64,000 bases of DNA from Diabrotica undecimpunctata (Eukaryota > Arthropoda > Insecta > Coleoptera > Chrysomelidae): contig NC_092809.1 of the NCBI RefSeq assembly GCF_040954645.1, forward strand, positions 136,761,914 through 136,825,913, written 5' to 3'. The notes below the pieces were generated by a model. It ran no database searches and was not told the origin of the DNA. It worked only from the letters and a program-made list of their open reading frames with translations. Both the position numbers and the translations under genes were made by a program. Shown here piece after piece: positions 43,480 to 54,928 of this stretch. Each line of letters opens with the position of its first letter. The first letter of the stretch is position 1.

Positions 43480-45230
43480 ACAAAAAAGACTAGTCTGCTA
43501 TCCCAGAACGAACATAAACAAAAAAAGATATCTAACAAAAAATGAAATGTACAAAAACTGAGAGATGAAACGGTTGCCTTATGGTACTCAAAAAACATTA
43601 GCAATATACTAACGGATCAAAATATAAACAAAAAAGACCAAAAAGAAATAGACACATACTAGACTAGAATAAAAAAACTTACTGTATCAACAGCACAAGA
43701 TGAGATAGGAATACAAACTGGTCTGGAAAAACCAGTGGTTTGATAATGAACGCAAGAATTCAACCAGAGAAAAAAATACAATGTACTAAAAAATGCTTAC
43801 TTGACGAACTAGAACCACAGTAGAGAATTACCAGATAAAAATAAGAGAACAAAAGAGAATACACAAAAAAACTAAATCACTTAAATAACGAATTGAAGTG
43901 TATAGAAAGAATTGATAGAGATAAAGAATTCAGAACATTCAAGTGGTCTTCTTCTTCTTCTATTTCTTGGAGATCTTTCGATCTGTTTAATTCTGAAGCT
44001 GCCTCTAGTTAATTTCCTGGAAGGTAGATTGCCAACGATCCCTCCATCTTGTAGGTGGTCTTCCGGGAGGTCTTGAACCGGGCGGGTTGTTTTCTAGGGC
44101 AATTTTTGGGAGTCTATTCTCATCCATTCGTCTTACATGACTGTACCACATCCTTTTACGCTGCCTTCCCCATTCAAGTGGTAAATCGACAAATTTATCA
44201 GATTTCTACCCTCAGACAAATTCTAGAAAAAACACTGGAGTATGGAATAGATCATCACCAGATCTTTATCGACTACAAGGCGGCCTACGTCTAGATAAAC
44301 AGGAAAGTGGGCAATGGGAATACCAAATCAGTTGGTAATGCTAACTAAATAACCATTTAAAAAGTTTCGTGTATGGTACTGATAGATTGGAATTGTCTGA
44401 ACAGTTTAAAACCAACAACGGTCTACGCCTTAGTGGCCCTCTGTCCTGTATACTGTATAATCTAGCCAAAGTAATACGCACGTCACAAATCACAACCATA
44501 GGCTCAATATATAACAAAGTTGTGCAATTCTGTGCAAGTCCTTGGCTACGCGGATGATATCGCTATCGTGGTAAGAACATTAAACGAAGTACGAGAGGCA
44601 CTAAAAAACAGGTCTTATAAAAAACACCAACAAAACAAAATACATGAAGATGAGCATGTAACCGCGAATCCTGCGGCTACTGGTTATAGAAGACGACATC
44701 ATTCAGGAAGTTTACGAATTTTTATACCTGGTAGCATAGATCAACATTGACAATAGTACTACCGCAGAGATTAATCAAAGAATGGACTCATTCAAATATA
44801 TGAAGAAATACAAAGATGTAGCTAACACAATACAGACAAAACTTTATAAAATAATAATAGGCCCAGACGGATGTTAGCAATTAGCAATGAAAACAGTTTA
44901 GGATATTTTGGGAGAGAAGTACTACGTGGAGAAGACGATACAGTACAGAGAAGTAGAAGAGATACAGAAAAATATTATGTGGAGAACTCTCCGAACTGTA
45001 CAGAGTATCAGCGACGAGAAATCATGAAGCAGATTTAAATAGGGCGTCTGAGGTGGATAGGACATGTAATGCGGGTGGAGAAAAACGACTCAGTAACAAA
45101 AACACTCCTTAATAGACCAATTGGGCAAAGAAGAAGAGGAAGACAAAGAAAATGATGCATTATTAACATAGAAGATATAAAACAAAGAAAATATGAGAAA
45201 CAAAAAAATACGTAGTTGACGGAGGAAGGT
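43480..45230 (+). pseudogene. RTE-like retrotransposon RT, decayed
   Basis: Plus-strand remains of an RTE-like element. The endonuclease-RT linker (NWFDNE-like, near 43730) is followed, beyond an insertion, by IYQISTLRQILEKTLEYGIDHHQIFIDYKAAYV (44200-44290), the block NNGLRLSGPLSCILYNLAKVIR (44410-44480), the catalytic LGYADDIAIVV (about 44540-44575, after a frame change) and the C-terminal RWIGHVMRVEKND (about 45050-45085). RRRGRQR near 45135 marks the end. Stops and frame shifts are frequent. It is interrupted by a younger copy at 43947-44170. Confidence 0.78.
43947..44170 (-). mobile_element. RTE-like 3' fragment with 11-bp TSD
   Basis: A 224-bp minus-strand insertion, 5'-truncated, reading RKRMWYSHVRRMDENRLPKI (a frame change included), SRPPGRPPTRWRDRWQ and a GAAGAAGAAGA tail at its left end. 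Perfect CATTCAAGTGG repeats flank it (43936-43946 and 44171-44181). It splits an older RTE-like element. Confidence 0.9.
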
Positions 45231-45234
45231 GATG

Positions 45235-46399
45235 GATAGGGAAGATGCAGAATGATGACAAAATTGATGAAGATGAAGTAATATAGGAATATTCTGACCC
45301 TTTTTCAATGAAATATAAACATATTTATCATTAAAAATATCAATCAATAAATAGTATATGCTTTATTCGTTTGCACTTTTCCTATCGCGCTTTACAAGCA
45401 TATTCACTTATATCGGTCTAAAAGCTTTGTTTCGTCTGAATAAGTGTTTCTTTAGTCATTAATGACAAAATAATTTCCAATTTTCTTAGCGAGCAGCAAT
45501 AATTGTTTTTTAATGTCTAGTACTTAGTAAGTGTACATCGTATTTTTCCATTAGTAACTCTAATGGCATATAAATACATATAAAAGGAATTAGACGGGTC
45601 ACAAACCAGATGTAAAAATAAATGTCCGGCAACCGCAGAGCTTGTGGTTCGAAACTTTTTTCCGTCGACCTGTACAGCAGCAAAGCTCCTAAAAGACAAA
45701 ACTCGATTTATTTTGTCTCTCGAACATTGAGGTCAGACATAAAAAGAAAAAGCTCCAGCGAAACCTGCAACTCTTAACTCTAATAAGTTATCTAACTTTT
45801 TACAACGTTTTTTATCGCGTTAAGCTTTTCTCTTTTAGGTAAACTAAACGAGACAAAATGAAAACCAAAACTAGTTAAAGCCCTTTTAGTTGTGATAACA
45901 ATGTTATATAACGGGCTTCAACGTGTTCGGTATGTGAGGGCGATGTGTCATTTTCAGGCTGTTCATTTATTTAGGAATTATTAATTTTGCAAAGAGTTGT
46001 TACAATTTGCAGAAGTTATTAAAACAACAGTTAGGATACCAGAGGCAGCGGGTTTGAGTGCAAAATAATTAAAAACTGCAAGCTCTTCAAACTTTGGCCG
46101 TAATGCAGGTGTGCCAAGCAATCTTGAGCACAACATTGTAATACAAAATAGAATAACGACTTTAATATATAAAAAAAATATGTGTCGTAGATATTTTTTG
46201 GAAACATTAGTTAAAGTTTAACATTATTTTTTATGAGATTAAACCACAATTTAGTGTAATGAGAATTACATTTTTTTGTTTTGACGAATCGATTTCCATG
46301 ACAATGGTCCAAGCCAAGAACAAAAAAAAAATCCAGAAATCGTTTTCAAAAAATTTTATTTTGGAATTACTGCATTCAGGAGATTGAAAGATTCCATTC
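45235..46399. other. No gene recognised
   Basis: AT-rich interval; no domain-bearing frames, no clear element ends. Confidence 0.4.
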
Positions 46400-46990
46400 T
46401 TAACTACACTTCCCTTTCAGAGCGAGTAATGTTAATGCAAGTAAAACTTAAATGCAATATCCTAAACCTTATACAAGTATACGCCCCAACAGCAGGCAAA
46501 GACGAAGATAAAATCGATCAATTTTAGAATAGGTACCTTAGATGCCGATGAGAGCAACACATCACTGTCCTGATCTTCTTCTATTTTAGTGGCAACGACA
46601 CTAATGAAGGTTAGTTATAATTATTGCAAATTCGTCTCTATCTTCTGCTTTCCTTAAAAGCGCATGTGTTTAACCCGATCCAGTCGCGAATGTTTTTTCA
46701 GCCAGGATATTTGTCGTCTACCGGGACCACTTTTTCCTGTTCTGATAGGAGATTTTAATGCTAAGCTAGGGCAAGATAGAGTTGAAACTATAGTCTTGGT
46801 GTCAGAAACGAGAGGTTTGGTTGCACCACGAACGAACTGTTTAGAGCGGCATATATATGATAATATCCAATATTCGATAGCAGAGGAGCAAGAAGAGGAA
46901 GAAGAAGGATCTTAAATTTCGATGAGACGCTCTATCATCGTTTCTATAACTTTACGTTTATATGGAATCCTATTAACCACTACAGTTATA
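46400..46990 (+). pseudogene. RTE-like endonuclease fragment
   Basis: The EEP-type endonuclease of an RTE-like element: LKCNILNLIQVYAPTAGKDEDKI (about 46446-46515), then after an insertion LIGDFNAKLGQDRVETIV (about 46740-46795), the GDFN motif of metal-dependent endonucleases. The frame continues to a stop at about 46915 in a (GAA)-rich stretch. No RT domain follows. Confidence 0.75.
46575..46736 (-). mobile_element. RTE-like 3' fragment with imperfect 10-bp TSD
   Basis: A 162-bp minus-strand insertion reading GRRQISWLK and ending in GAAGAAG at its left edge. It is flanked by CTGTCCTGAT (46565-46574) and CTGTTCTGAT (46737-46746), 9 of 10 bases identical. It splits the endonuclease between the ITVL and LIGDFNAK blocks. 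Confidence 0.8.
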
Positions 46991-46994
46991 GTAA

Positions 46995-47635
46995 GTTTTT
47001 CACTTCAGGTAATTACGAGCGAATTATTTTTGTTTAGATCGGATGTGTTATAGTTTGTGAAGTGTCACGATTTATTATTAAGAACAGAGTTAATACTAGG
47101 AATCATTCAAAATTTTCTGAGAATTCGTTGTCACTTACATCCATCACGTCACATACATTTATTGATCTGTGTCAATTTTCTCAGTTAAAGTAAAAGTTAA
47201 CATTACCTTTTATTTGATTACTTGAATTATTTCGTAATATTATAAAAAAAGAGTTAAAATTTTGAAACAAAACAACAATTCATGCAAGATTTTCTGAGTG
47301 AAGCAAATGAAAATTAAAAGTGAAACTGGAACAAAACCATGAAGTGGAGATATCCAAAAGATCTTCTTTAAAATAAAAATTTTAAACTTTCAATAAGCAT
47401 TTTTTATACCTTAATACACACGAACACCACGTGCTTTGTTTTCAAATGAAATTTTTTATAAAGAGGCATAAATAGGCATTACATATGTTTAAATCTTAAT
47501 TACACATCTAGCTACAGATGGGATTTCAGTGTTACTGCTTATAAATATTATCAAAAAACTCTCAAGATATTAAATCGTTTCTCTAAATGTATGCTGTTGA
47601 ACCATCATCAGTAATATCCATTTTGCAATTCCTCA
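46995..47635. other. No gene recognised
   Basis: AT-rich DNA without recognisable frames or repeats. Confidence 0.4.
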
Positions 47636-47639
47636 TAAC

Positions 47640-48300
47640 CAAGTTAATTGATCTTCTTCTTCCTCTTTATAAGCAATTCTGCTTATAAAGCGATAATTCT
47701 TGTGTCGATTGGTGACTTGACACTTGCTATCTTGACGACATGGGTCTCCTCCATTCTGCTTATGTAGTTATTCTATTCTTTTTTTTATTTTGTGTCCATT
47801 CGTTTATACAGTATGTTACATTTTCTTCTAATGTCTTCACTTCTCTTTCGATTTCTCAGCGTACTTTGTGTAATTCTTCCTGCCGTTTCCAGTAGCCTTT
47901 GCGTTGTGGCTGTGTCGGATCTTGTTTCTGAGGTATATGTTAAAATTGGTCTTCTACTGGCTTTACAAATTCTTGACTTCATCTCAGTGTTAATGTGTCT
48001 GTTTCGCCATTATAGTGTTATTAAGGCATCCTGCCAGTCTATTTGCTTTTTGTACTTGATCTCTCACTTCTTTGTCCAGGTCTCCATAGCTAGACAGTGT
48101 AATTTCCAGGTATTTTATTTCCATTACATGTTCAATACTGATGCCATCAATTTCTATTTTACATCTGGTTGGTTCTTTGCTGACTACTATTGTTTTAGTT
48201 TTATGAGATGAATATTAAATTCTTTTGCTCTTATGTTAAATCTGTGGACCAGTCTTCGCACACTGGACATTGCACAAGATCTTCATCTTGGGGTATTGTC
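47640..48300 (-). pseudogene. RTE-like RT C-terminal fragment
   Basis: The minus strand encodes IDGISIEHVMEIKYLEITLSSYG (about 48160-48090), KEVRDQVQKANRLAGCLNN, then after a frame change RICKASRRPILTYTSETRSDTATTQRLLETAGRI and KRSEDIRRKCNI (47982-47785). The RSEDIRR-type end resembles the tail of the element at 32690-35460, so the two are probably one subfamily. The catalytic domain is missing. The CTTCTTCTTCCTC end near 47652 would be the 3' tail. Confidence 0.78.
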
Positions 48301-48440
48301 TTGGGCCAAGAAGTTAATTTATGAATGAACTAAATATTTTATTTTGATATTGTGCAGCAGAAAATATGTCTTTAAAAAATGGTAGTCACCTATTACTCCG
48401 ACAGATCAGACGCGAAAATGCCACTAACCCTCTAACCATC

Positions 48441-48570
48441 TGTTGCGTTCTGCACATAATGGTCCTTCGAGCCGGATTTTCTTCTTCTTTTTCTGTTCTT
48501 TTGTTTGTTTAGGGTTCTCTGATAGTAGATACCTTTTTTCCATGTTCTTTTTCATGTGCAGAACGCAACA
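48441..48570. repeat. 17-bp perfect inverted repeat, 130-bp span
   Basis: TGTTGCGTTCTGCACAT (48441-48457) and its exact inverse (48554-48570) bracket a T-rich segment that includes CTTCTTCTTTTTC. It may be the ends of a tiny DNA element or a target repeat around an insertion. No family was recognised. Confidence 0.6.
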
Positions 48571-48574
48571 CCAT

Positions 48575-50095
48575 CATACAAACAAGCTGAATTTTGCTAA
48601 GAACGGAACCCCGAAAATATGCAAAAAAGTTTACCACTCCTACCCCAGGCTTCCTGCCAAAACCCTCTCTCGTAGGGTGGGATGAAACGGAAACAATCGA
48701 GTTACCAAGAATTTATATGCAGTAGAAAATTTAAAAAAAAATGTATGCCATGTATGACAATTTAAAACAATAATTGACGCGACCGGCGATTTTGAATGAC
48801 AGTTACGCGCGCGAAATCAATTTTAAATAAAATTTGTATCAGCTTAATGGTAAAAAGTCGATATCTTTTGATCACAGTGTCCTATCGACAAAAAAATCAA
48901 AATGCGTTTTTTCATCAGCGTTATTCTTACATTAATATGAAAACCATTTATATTTAGACGTCAACAGCGAGTTAATTAACAACAGCGATCAACAGATAGA
49001 TGTAGATGCCTAGAAAAATTTCGTAGTTTGGAATATGGACTTTTTAACATAGTCGAAAATTTTTTATTTATCTATCTATAGAAAATATACCAAAAATGCG
49101 TATTTGGTTAAACAAATAAACTTAAATAACCAATCCTTTATCCAAATTGTTACTGGATATTTTGTGAATAACAGAAATTTATGTATAGTTGCAGAACGTG
49201 AATCAGGAATCTGCAACTTCAATATCAACATCAACGGTAGAAAATGACAGGGGTGACCGCATATCCACTGAACACAATTCACGTGAAAGGCAAGAAAAAA
49301 CAACAAGTACCGAATAAAAGACGAGATATAGAATATTGTTTTGAGTATTCAATAATTAATGATGTACGAAATAAAATTAGTCTTTAGGGATCTAAGAAAA
49401 AATTACTACAGCACATATTACACCATAACTTATTTTATAGTGTTATAGTAAAATGCATTAATCAAATTTTAATCATCAACAACTGAGGACTCTCCGTTTT
49501 AAGAAGAATTTAACTGATATACATGCATATTTGTTTTTGCAGTGTATCCGATTCACCTTATAAAACTAGTTTTTCAAAAACACTCTTCTATCTTGTGTCA
49601 AAATAGAACAAAAATCGGGAAATAAAATAAATTTTCGGCAACCGCAGATTTCATCAATCCTCTTCCAACTTTTACGGTTCGAATAGAGACGTTACGTGGC
49701 CTTTGCCAGATTTAGGCCAAACTAAGAACATTTTGCTGTGCCAAAAGTCTCAGAGGACGATGAGGAATATAAATTCCCCAGCTGTCAGGCTGAGCTTCCT
49801 CTTTCTACTGAGTGTAGATAATGGTGGAAACTCTACATACACCGTTAAAAAGCGGACACGAAGATAAAAGCAACACCAGGAATAGCTTGGAATCCGTATA
49901 AAGGTTAAAAGTACGAATATACACTATATTTTAAGAAATAATCTATATAAGAAATTATTATTAGAAAATGTCTGCCCCCAGTGCTTCATAATATACAGGG
50001 CAAGTTGTTAATTTTGACTGAAATTTCTATTCGTCATAACTTTTGAACGGTAAGTTCGATGTGTCTCATAACTGTCTAAACGAAATCATCTGAAG
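48575..50095. other. No gene recognised
   Basis: AT-rich, with only short frames. A CAGGGCAAGTTG sequence near 49997 resembles a Tc1/mariner terminus, but no partner is apparent. Confidence 0.4.
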
Positions 50096-50099
50096 CAAA

Positions 50100-50545
50100 A
50101 ATGTAACCAAGCTAGGAAATACAATATATAACACTCTAATTAAAAGTAGTCTCCTATACGGTTCAGCAACTTGGAGACTGACGGAAAAACATAAAAGAAT
50201 AATACAAGCGACCAAAATGGATGTATTTAAAAGATCGCTTAGAATATCAAGAAAGAAATGAAAATATCACAGACCAAACAAGTGATATTTCAGGGCAAAT
50301 TCATTACGGTATTAAAAAGAAACAACTCATCTGATACGGACGTGTACAGAGAATGACCGAGAACAGATTAGCTAAACAAACAACTGGATACCACATCATG
50401 AAAAAAAGGGGACACTCAAAAAAACTTGGAACGAGGGAATTTGTAAAGCCATGAGTGTGAGAAACTTGGAGCATGGACAATAGGAATATCGAAGAAAATG
50501 GAGTCTAGATATCGGACAACGTCGCCGTCCGTTTTAAATCGATTT
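50100..50545 (+). pseudogene. Non-LTR RT C-terminal fragment
   Basis: The plus strand reads NTLIKSSLLYGSATWRLTEKHKRIIQATKMDVFKRSLRISR (about 50130-50260), then in broken frames TWNEGICKAMSVRNLEHGQ and RRKWSLDIGQRRRPF (about 50420-50535). This is the thumb and C-terminal region of an RTE-like reverse transcriptase, of a different subfamily from the others here. Stops and frameshifts are present and the catalytic domain is absent. Confidence 0.75.
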
Positions 50546-50549
50546 TATA

Positions 50550-51225
50550 TATCTAACAATAGATAGTGCAGATCGTGGTTAATGGCCAAGACAAAAAAGA
50601 AGATACTGATAAAACTATGTAAGAAATATGTTTCACGAAGACAATTAATGGCAGAGTATCAGGAAAATGTCATCATGTCATGAAACTTCACCACCAATAA
50701 AAGAGGGGCACTTTCCAGGAATACAAAAACAGCAAAATTTATCAATGAAACCATTTTCAACATAATCATGTAATTGTCAATATTATCTTCTGTGGTTGTA
50801 CTATTCGCTGAAATTATTAAGATGGGCAAATCTCAATGGGAGAAGCAGCAAATTATTAGGTTATATTTTTATTTAAAATTGTGTTTATTTCCATTAATAT
50901 AATAGATAATTAGGAGATCTTACTGAGGCTGTCTGGTCTCTTCAAGGAATAGGTGTTCATTCAATTTTATTCACGACGGACAGATTTAGGCTGATGTTTG
51001 GCTCTTGATCCGGACTGGCTAATGTGAAGTTGTTGAGGATTTATGGTTGTTTTGGTGGTTATAAGTGAACCAATCATATTGTTGAGACGGACTGAGAAAC
51101 AGTAGGAGAGAACAAATACCATCTGTTCTGTCTGTAAAAAACACTACAGACAGATTTCTGAGTGTGTGGCCTATGAGATGACGAGACATTTTGAACACAT
51201 TATTAGTGTTCTTTTTCGTCTTTTG
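50550..51225. other. No gene recognised
   Basis: No domain-bearing open frame and no clear repeat. Confidence 0.4.
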
Positions 51226-51229
51226 GTGC

Positions 51230-51755
51230 CTGTTCGTCCGGGATGTTGGCGATCAACATGTCTATCCTTACTTTACTGGCATCTATTCGGGTTAGTCCAT
51301 TTGTAGAGGGGTCGAAGCTTTTTCTCAGGTTCTGAAGTCAAGAAATTCTTCTTCTCCCAGGTTCTCTTTTTTCAACAATACATATCTATGGCCATTTCTC
51401 ATTGGCCCAGATATTCTAATTTGTGTTCCGTGACTGTACAAACAATCTTGCATTTCCTCCTCATTCTATGCACAACCTTAACATTAATGACCAGGATGCG
51501 TTTTTTTTGACGGAGTTTTCCCATTGTCTGTTTATGTTGGTATCAAGGTACGTATAACTATCGATCCTTTCAATTGGCTATTGGTTAACCAAACGCTGTA
51601 TATTTAGTATTTTTCCCTGAATTAATAACGGAGAAATAACTCAACCTTGTCTCACTCCTCTATTTCTCGGGATGCCCTAGTGTTACTGCCCAGATAGTCT
51701 TCAAAACATATCTTCATATGTAAAAAAGCGATATTTGCGAGGGATAAGTTCCGTT
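51230..51755 (-). pseudogene. RTE-like 3' portion, decayed
   Basis: On the minus strand, in broken frames, I see ERIDSYTYLDTNINRQWENS (about 51580-51520), a GRRRISWLQNLRK-like block (about 51360-51310) and MLIANIPDEQAPKDE (about 51262-51215). This is the same end structure as the element at 1-1322. The catalytic part is not present. Its upstream side abuts the younger insertion at 51768-52286. Confidence 0.6.
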
Positions 51756-51767
51756 AAGTAGTGGTTT

Positions 51768-52286
51768 CCATCCATCCAATGGCACTACAGCCCAAATCGG
51801 GCCTTGGCCTCCTTCAACAGGCTTCTGCAATCATTTCGATTTACCGTTGTTCTTTTCCATGAACGCGTTCCCAGGCAGTTCCTGGCATCCTCATTGACTT
51901 CGTCTTGTATTTCCCATCTATTTTTAGGTCTTCCAACAGGTCTTTTTCCCTGCATTCTTGCATTTAGTAATTTTCTGGGGATTCTATTCTCATGCATGCG
52001 GACCACGTGCCCTGCCCACCGTAATCGCTGCAGTTTAGTGTATTGTGCTAGAGTTGGTTCGCTATATTGCTCGTATATTTCTCTATTATACCTAATTCGC
52101 CAGTTGTTGTTTTCACTTATTGGGCCCAGTATCCTACGTAATATTTTTCGTTCACATCTAATGCATTGGCAGATTTCTGTGTCACCACCCATGTTTCACA
52201 ACCATAACTTACTATGGGCCTGATTATTCTTTTATAGACCCGGAGTTTTGTTTTTCGGTGTACGTCTCGCGATTTGTAGTGATGTG
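51768..52286 (-). mobile_element. RTE-like 3' copy with 12-bp TSD
   Basis: A 519-bp minus-strand, 5'-truncated insertion. It encodes CERKILRRILGPISENNNWRIRYNREIYEQY, KLQRLRWAGHVVRMHENRIPRKLL, GKRPVGRPKNRWEIQDEV and a C terminus at SLLKEAKARFGL (52192-51785), followed by a CCAT-type tail. Perfect AAGTAGTGGTTT copies flank it (51756-51767 and 52287-52298). The remaining frame of about 130 codons is open, so it is comparatively young. Confidence 0.9.
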
Positions 52287-52299
52287 AAGTAGTGGTTTA

Positions 52300-52912
52300 C
52301 CTTTCTGTATATTTTGTATAGTATTCTTTTCTACATGGCCAGGACTTAGTTCAGTTGTCTACATTTGAGCCGAATGAAGGACATATTATTATCTGCTTCA
52401 GTAACAAATTTTTGTATGCATGAAGGAGTTTTTGTGTCAGTGGCACCAAAATTTTCGCGTAAGTCCCCGAGGAGTAAGACTAGATAAACTTAAATTCCAG
52501 ATGACACATATATTATAATTATATCGACCTTCATTAGTTACTTTATTTTTAAGTTGAAACATATGCACATGTTTATACATATTTATTCTATATTAATATC
52601 TTAACATTTCTATTCTACATAAGTACAATACATTCACTGTACAAAACGACTCGCTCTTCTTGTCACGTACTTCATTATAATAACCCAAGTCCACTGTCTG
52701 CAAGATATCGACCGGTGGTATATTTGTATACCACGTGTACAGGACGTTTTCTTGAACTAGATTCAATTACAGATAGAGTGGTTTTCAATTTATAGAACTG
52801 TTATGAGACATTAGTTGTGCCCTCAATTTTTAGAAAAACATACTGTTACAGGCAATGTTGTTTTAGTAAAAAAAAAAATAATTAAGCATAGTAATTTTAA
52901 TATCAAAGTAAG
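52300..52912. other. No gene recognised
   Basis: AT-rich flank of the Tigger/pogo element, without recognisable frames. Confidence 0.4.
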
Positions 52913-52914
52913 TA

Positions 52915-54769
52915 CAATAAAACCTCGATATAACGGACCTCTATTTAACGGACTTCGGATATAACGGACAAAAAATCCGGTCAAATGTAAAAAAAAAATA
53001 AAAACATACTGTTAATATTACACATGCGTCTCATATATGTAATCAATATGGCATAAAAAAGCAAACTTTCGGACATAAAAAAACAAATACAAAATAAATA
53101 AATTTGCATTCATGTGTGATGTAGGAGAGCATAGCAATGTTGGAAACCGAATGAAATTGGCTCGTGAAACTTCACTGGAAGAAGCAATCTTAAAACGGTA
53201 TGGGTAACAAAGTTCTAGTGGGATCCTGGTCCGAGCAGTCGAATTGAAATTTGCTGCAATTAAATTAGCAAATCATATGGACATACCATTCAGAGCAAGT
53301 GATGGATGGCTCTGGCGCTTTCGTAAAAGGCACGGAATCATGAATAAAAGAATTTACGGCGAAGTTTCAACTGCACCAAAAGAAGAAACAGAACCTTTTA
53401 GGCAAAAATTAGTAGCAAATATAGCAAGTAAGTAACGAAATGCTATTAGAATCTCAGATTTACAATGTTGACGAAACTGGTTTGTTATGGCGTACTTTGC
53501 CAGAAAGCGCACAAGCCTCCAAATAGAAAAATCGGATTCTGGAAGAAAAATCAACAAGGACAGGATCTTGGCACTGCTTTGTGCTAACGTTGATGGATCG
53601 CATAGATTGATACCTGTAGTGGTTGGCAAATCTCGCAAACCTAGAGTTTTAAAAGACATAATGCATCATATGCCCCTTTCATACTATAGCTCTAAGAAGG
53701 CATGGTTCATCTCAGATATTTTCAGAAATTGGTTTTTCAAAGAAATTGTACCTTCAGTGAGAAAATTTCAAGAGAAGAAATTGGGAATACCGTCAGAAGA
53801 GGTGAAATGTTTATTGCCTTTAGACAATGCTCCTGCTCACCCCTCTGAAAATATTCTACGTTCAGAAGATGGAAACTTCAGGTGTATGTTTTTGCCAAAA
53901 AATACAACATCGCTTATTTAACCCATGGATCAGGGAATCATATTGGCAGCCAAACGAATATATCGCAGAAAGTTTTTAGACGAAGTAGTGGTTGTATTGT
54001 ACGATGGAGATAATGCAGAAGATACAAGAGCGCAAAACTTAGGGTCTTACAATTTAAAATCAACAATTTTTAATTTGGCTGCAGCATGGGAGGAGGTGAA
54101 AGAGCCAACATTAAAAAATGGTCGGAAGAATTTCTTTGATGGCCAAGATGCAGACATAGATTTAGAAGGGTTGAAAGTTACTAATTTCTGTAGGACAATA
54201 CATAATAATGCCGGAGAACATGTAGCTGAGGAAGATGTTTTACAATCACTAGAAGTAGATAAAGGTCCCTGGGTCTAACATCATGACTGAAAGTGAAATA
54301 GCAGATGAAGTTATAAACCTTAAAAATGAGGACGGAAGTAAAGATAGCAAACAAGACGACAAAACAAGACTGTTAAAAATGAAGTTATCAGAGGTAAGAT
54401 CGCATCTCGACGACCTAACAACATTTATTGATTATTCATCCAATAGTTAAACTGTTTTTAGGGAGTTGATCATAGAAAAACGGCAAACATGGAAAGTGCA
54501 AACGAAACTTGTTCAAAACGGGATTACCAACAGCAAGCGCGTCGATATCCACAGCAACGTCACTTCACGACGAATGTCCGAAGACAATTACTTAAATAGA
54601 ATTTTGTTTGTATGTTGTATTTTTATATATATCTAATTACAGTGTACATATATATTTTCAAAAAAAAGTATTTTGATTTATTTTAATAACCATATTTTTA
54701 TATAACGGACTTTCGGCTTTAACGGACACCACCTCCCCCCAAATAGTCCGTTATATCGAGGTTTTACTG
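52915..54769 (+). mobile_element. Tigger/pogo-type DNA transposon
   Basis: An 1855-bp element flanked by TA (52913-52914 and 54770-54771). Termini read CAATAAAACCTCGATATAAC on the left and CAGTAAAACCTCGATATAAC on the right (opposite strand). The first arm contains further TATAACGGAC or TTTAACGGAC repeats, which may be transposase sites. It carries one plus-strand transposase pseudogene. The termini and protein agree with the Tigger/pogo (JRK/CENP-B-like) group of the Tc1/mariner superfamily. Confidence 0.93.
53112..54278 (+). pseudogene. Tigger/pogo transposase with CENP-B-type DNA-binding domain
   Basis: A broken transposase. 53244-53435 encodes a CENP-B-type helix-turn-helix (FRASDGWLWRFRKRHGI). 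After a frame change comes the DDE domain: IYNVDETGLLWRT (about 53458-53495), KDRILALLCANVDGSHRLIPVVVGKS (another frame), LPLDNAPAHPSEN (53815-53850) and TTSLI-stop-PMDQGII (53907-53945). The second and third aspartates are about 34 residues apart. In the last motif a TAA replaces the glutamine codon usual in LIQPMDQG. At least two frameshifts and this stop inactivate it. The C-terminal part (53925-54278) is open. Confidence 0.9.
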
Positions 54770-54842
54770 TATTGATAAAAAAATTTGATACCAAACATTT
54801 ATTAGATGTAACAGGTATTGATTAGATTTAGTACAGAACGAC

Positions 54843-54845
<3 letters not shown>

Positions 54846-54926
<81 letters not shown>
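54846..54926. repeat. (TA)n microsatellite
   Basis: A pure TA tract of about 80 bp, directly followed by a GACGTTTC cassette. Confidence 0.95.
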
Positions 54927-54928
<2 letters not shown>

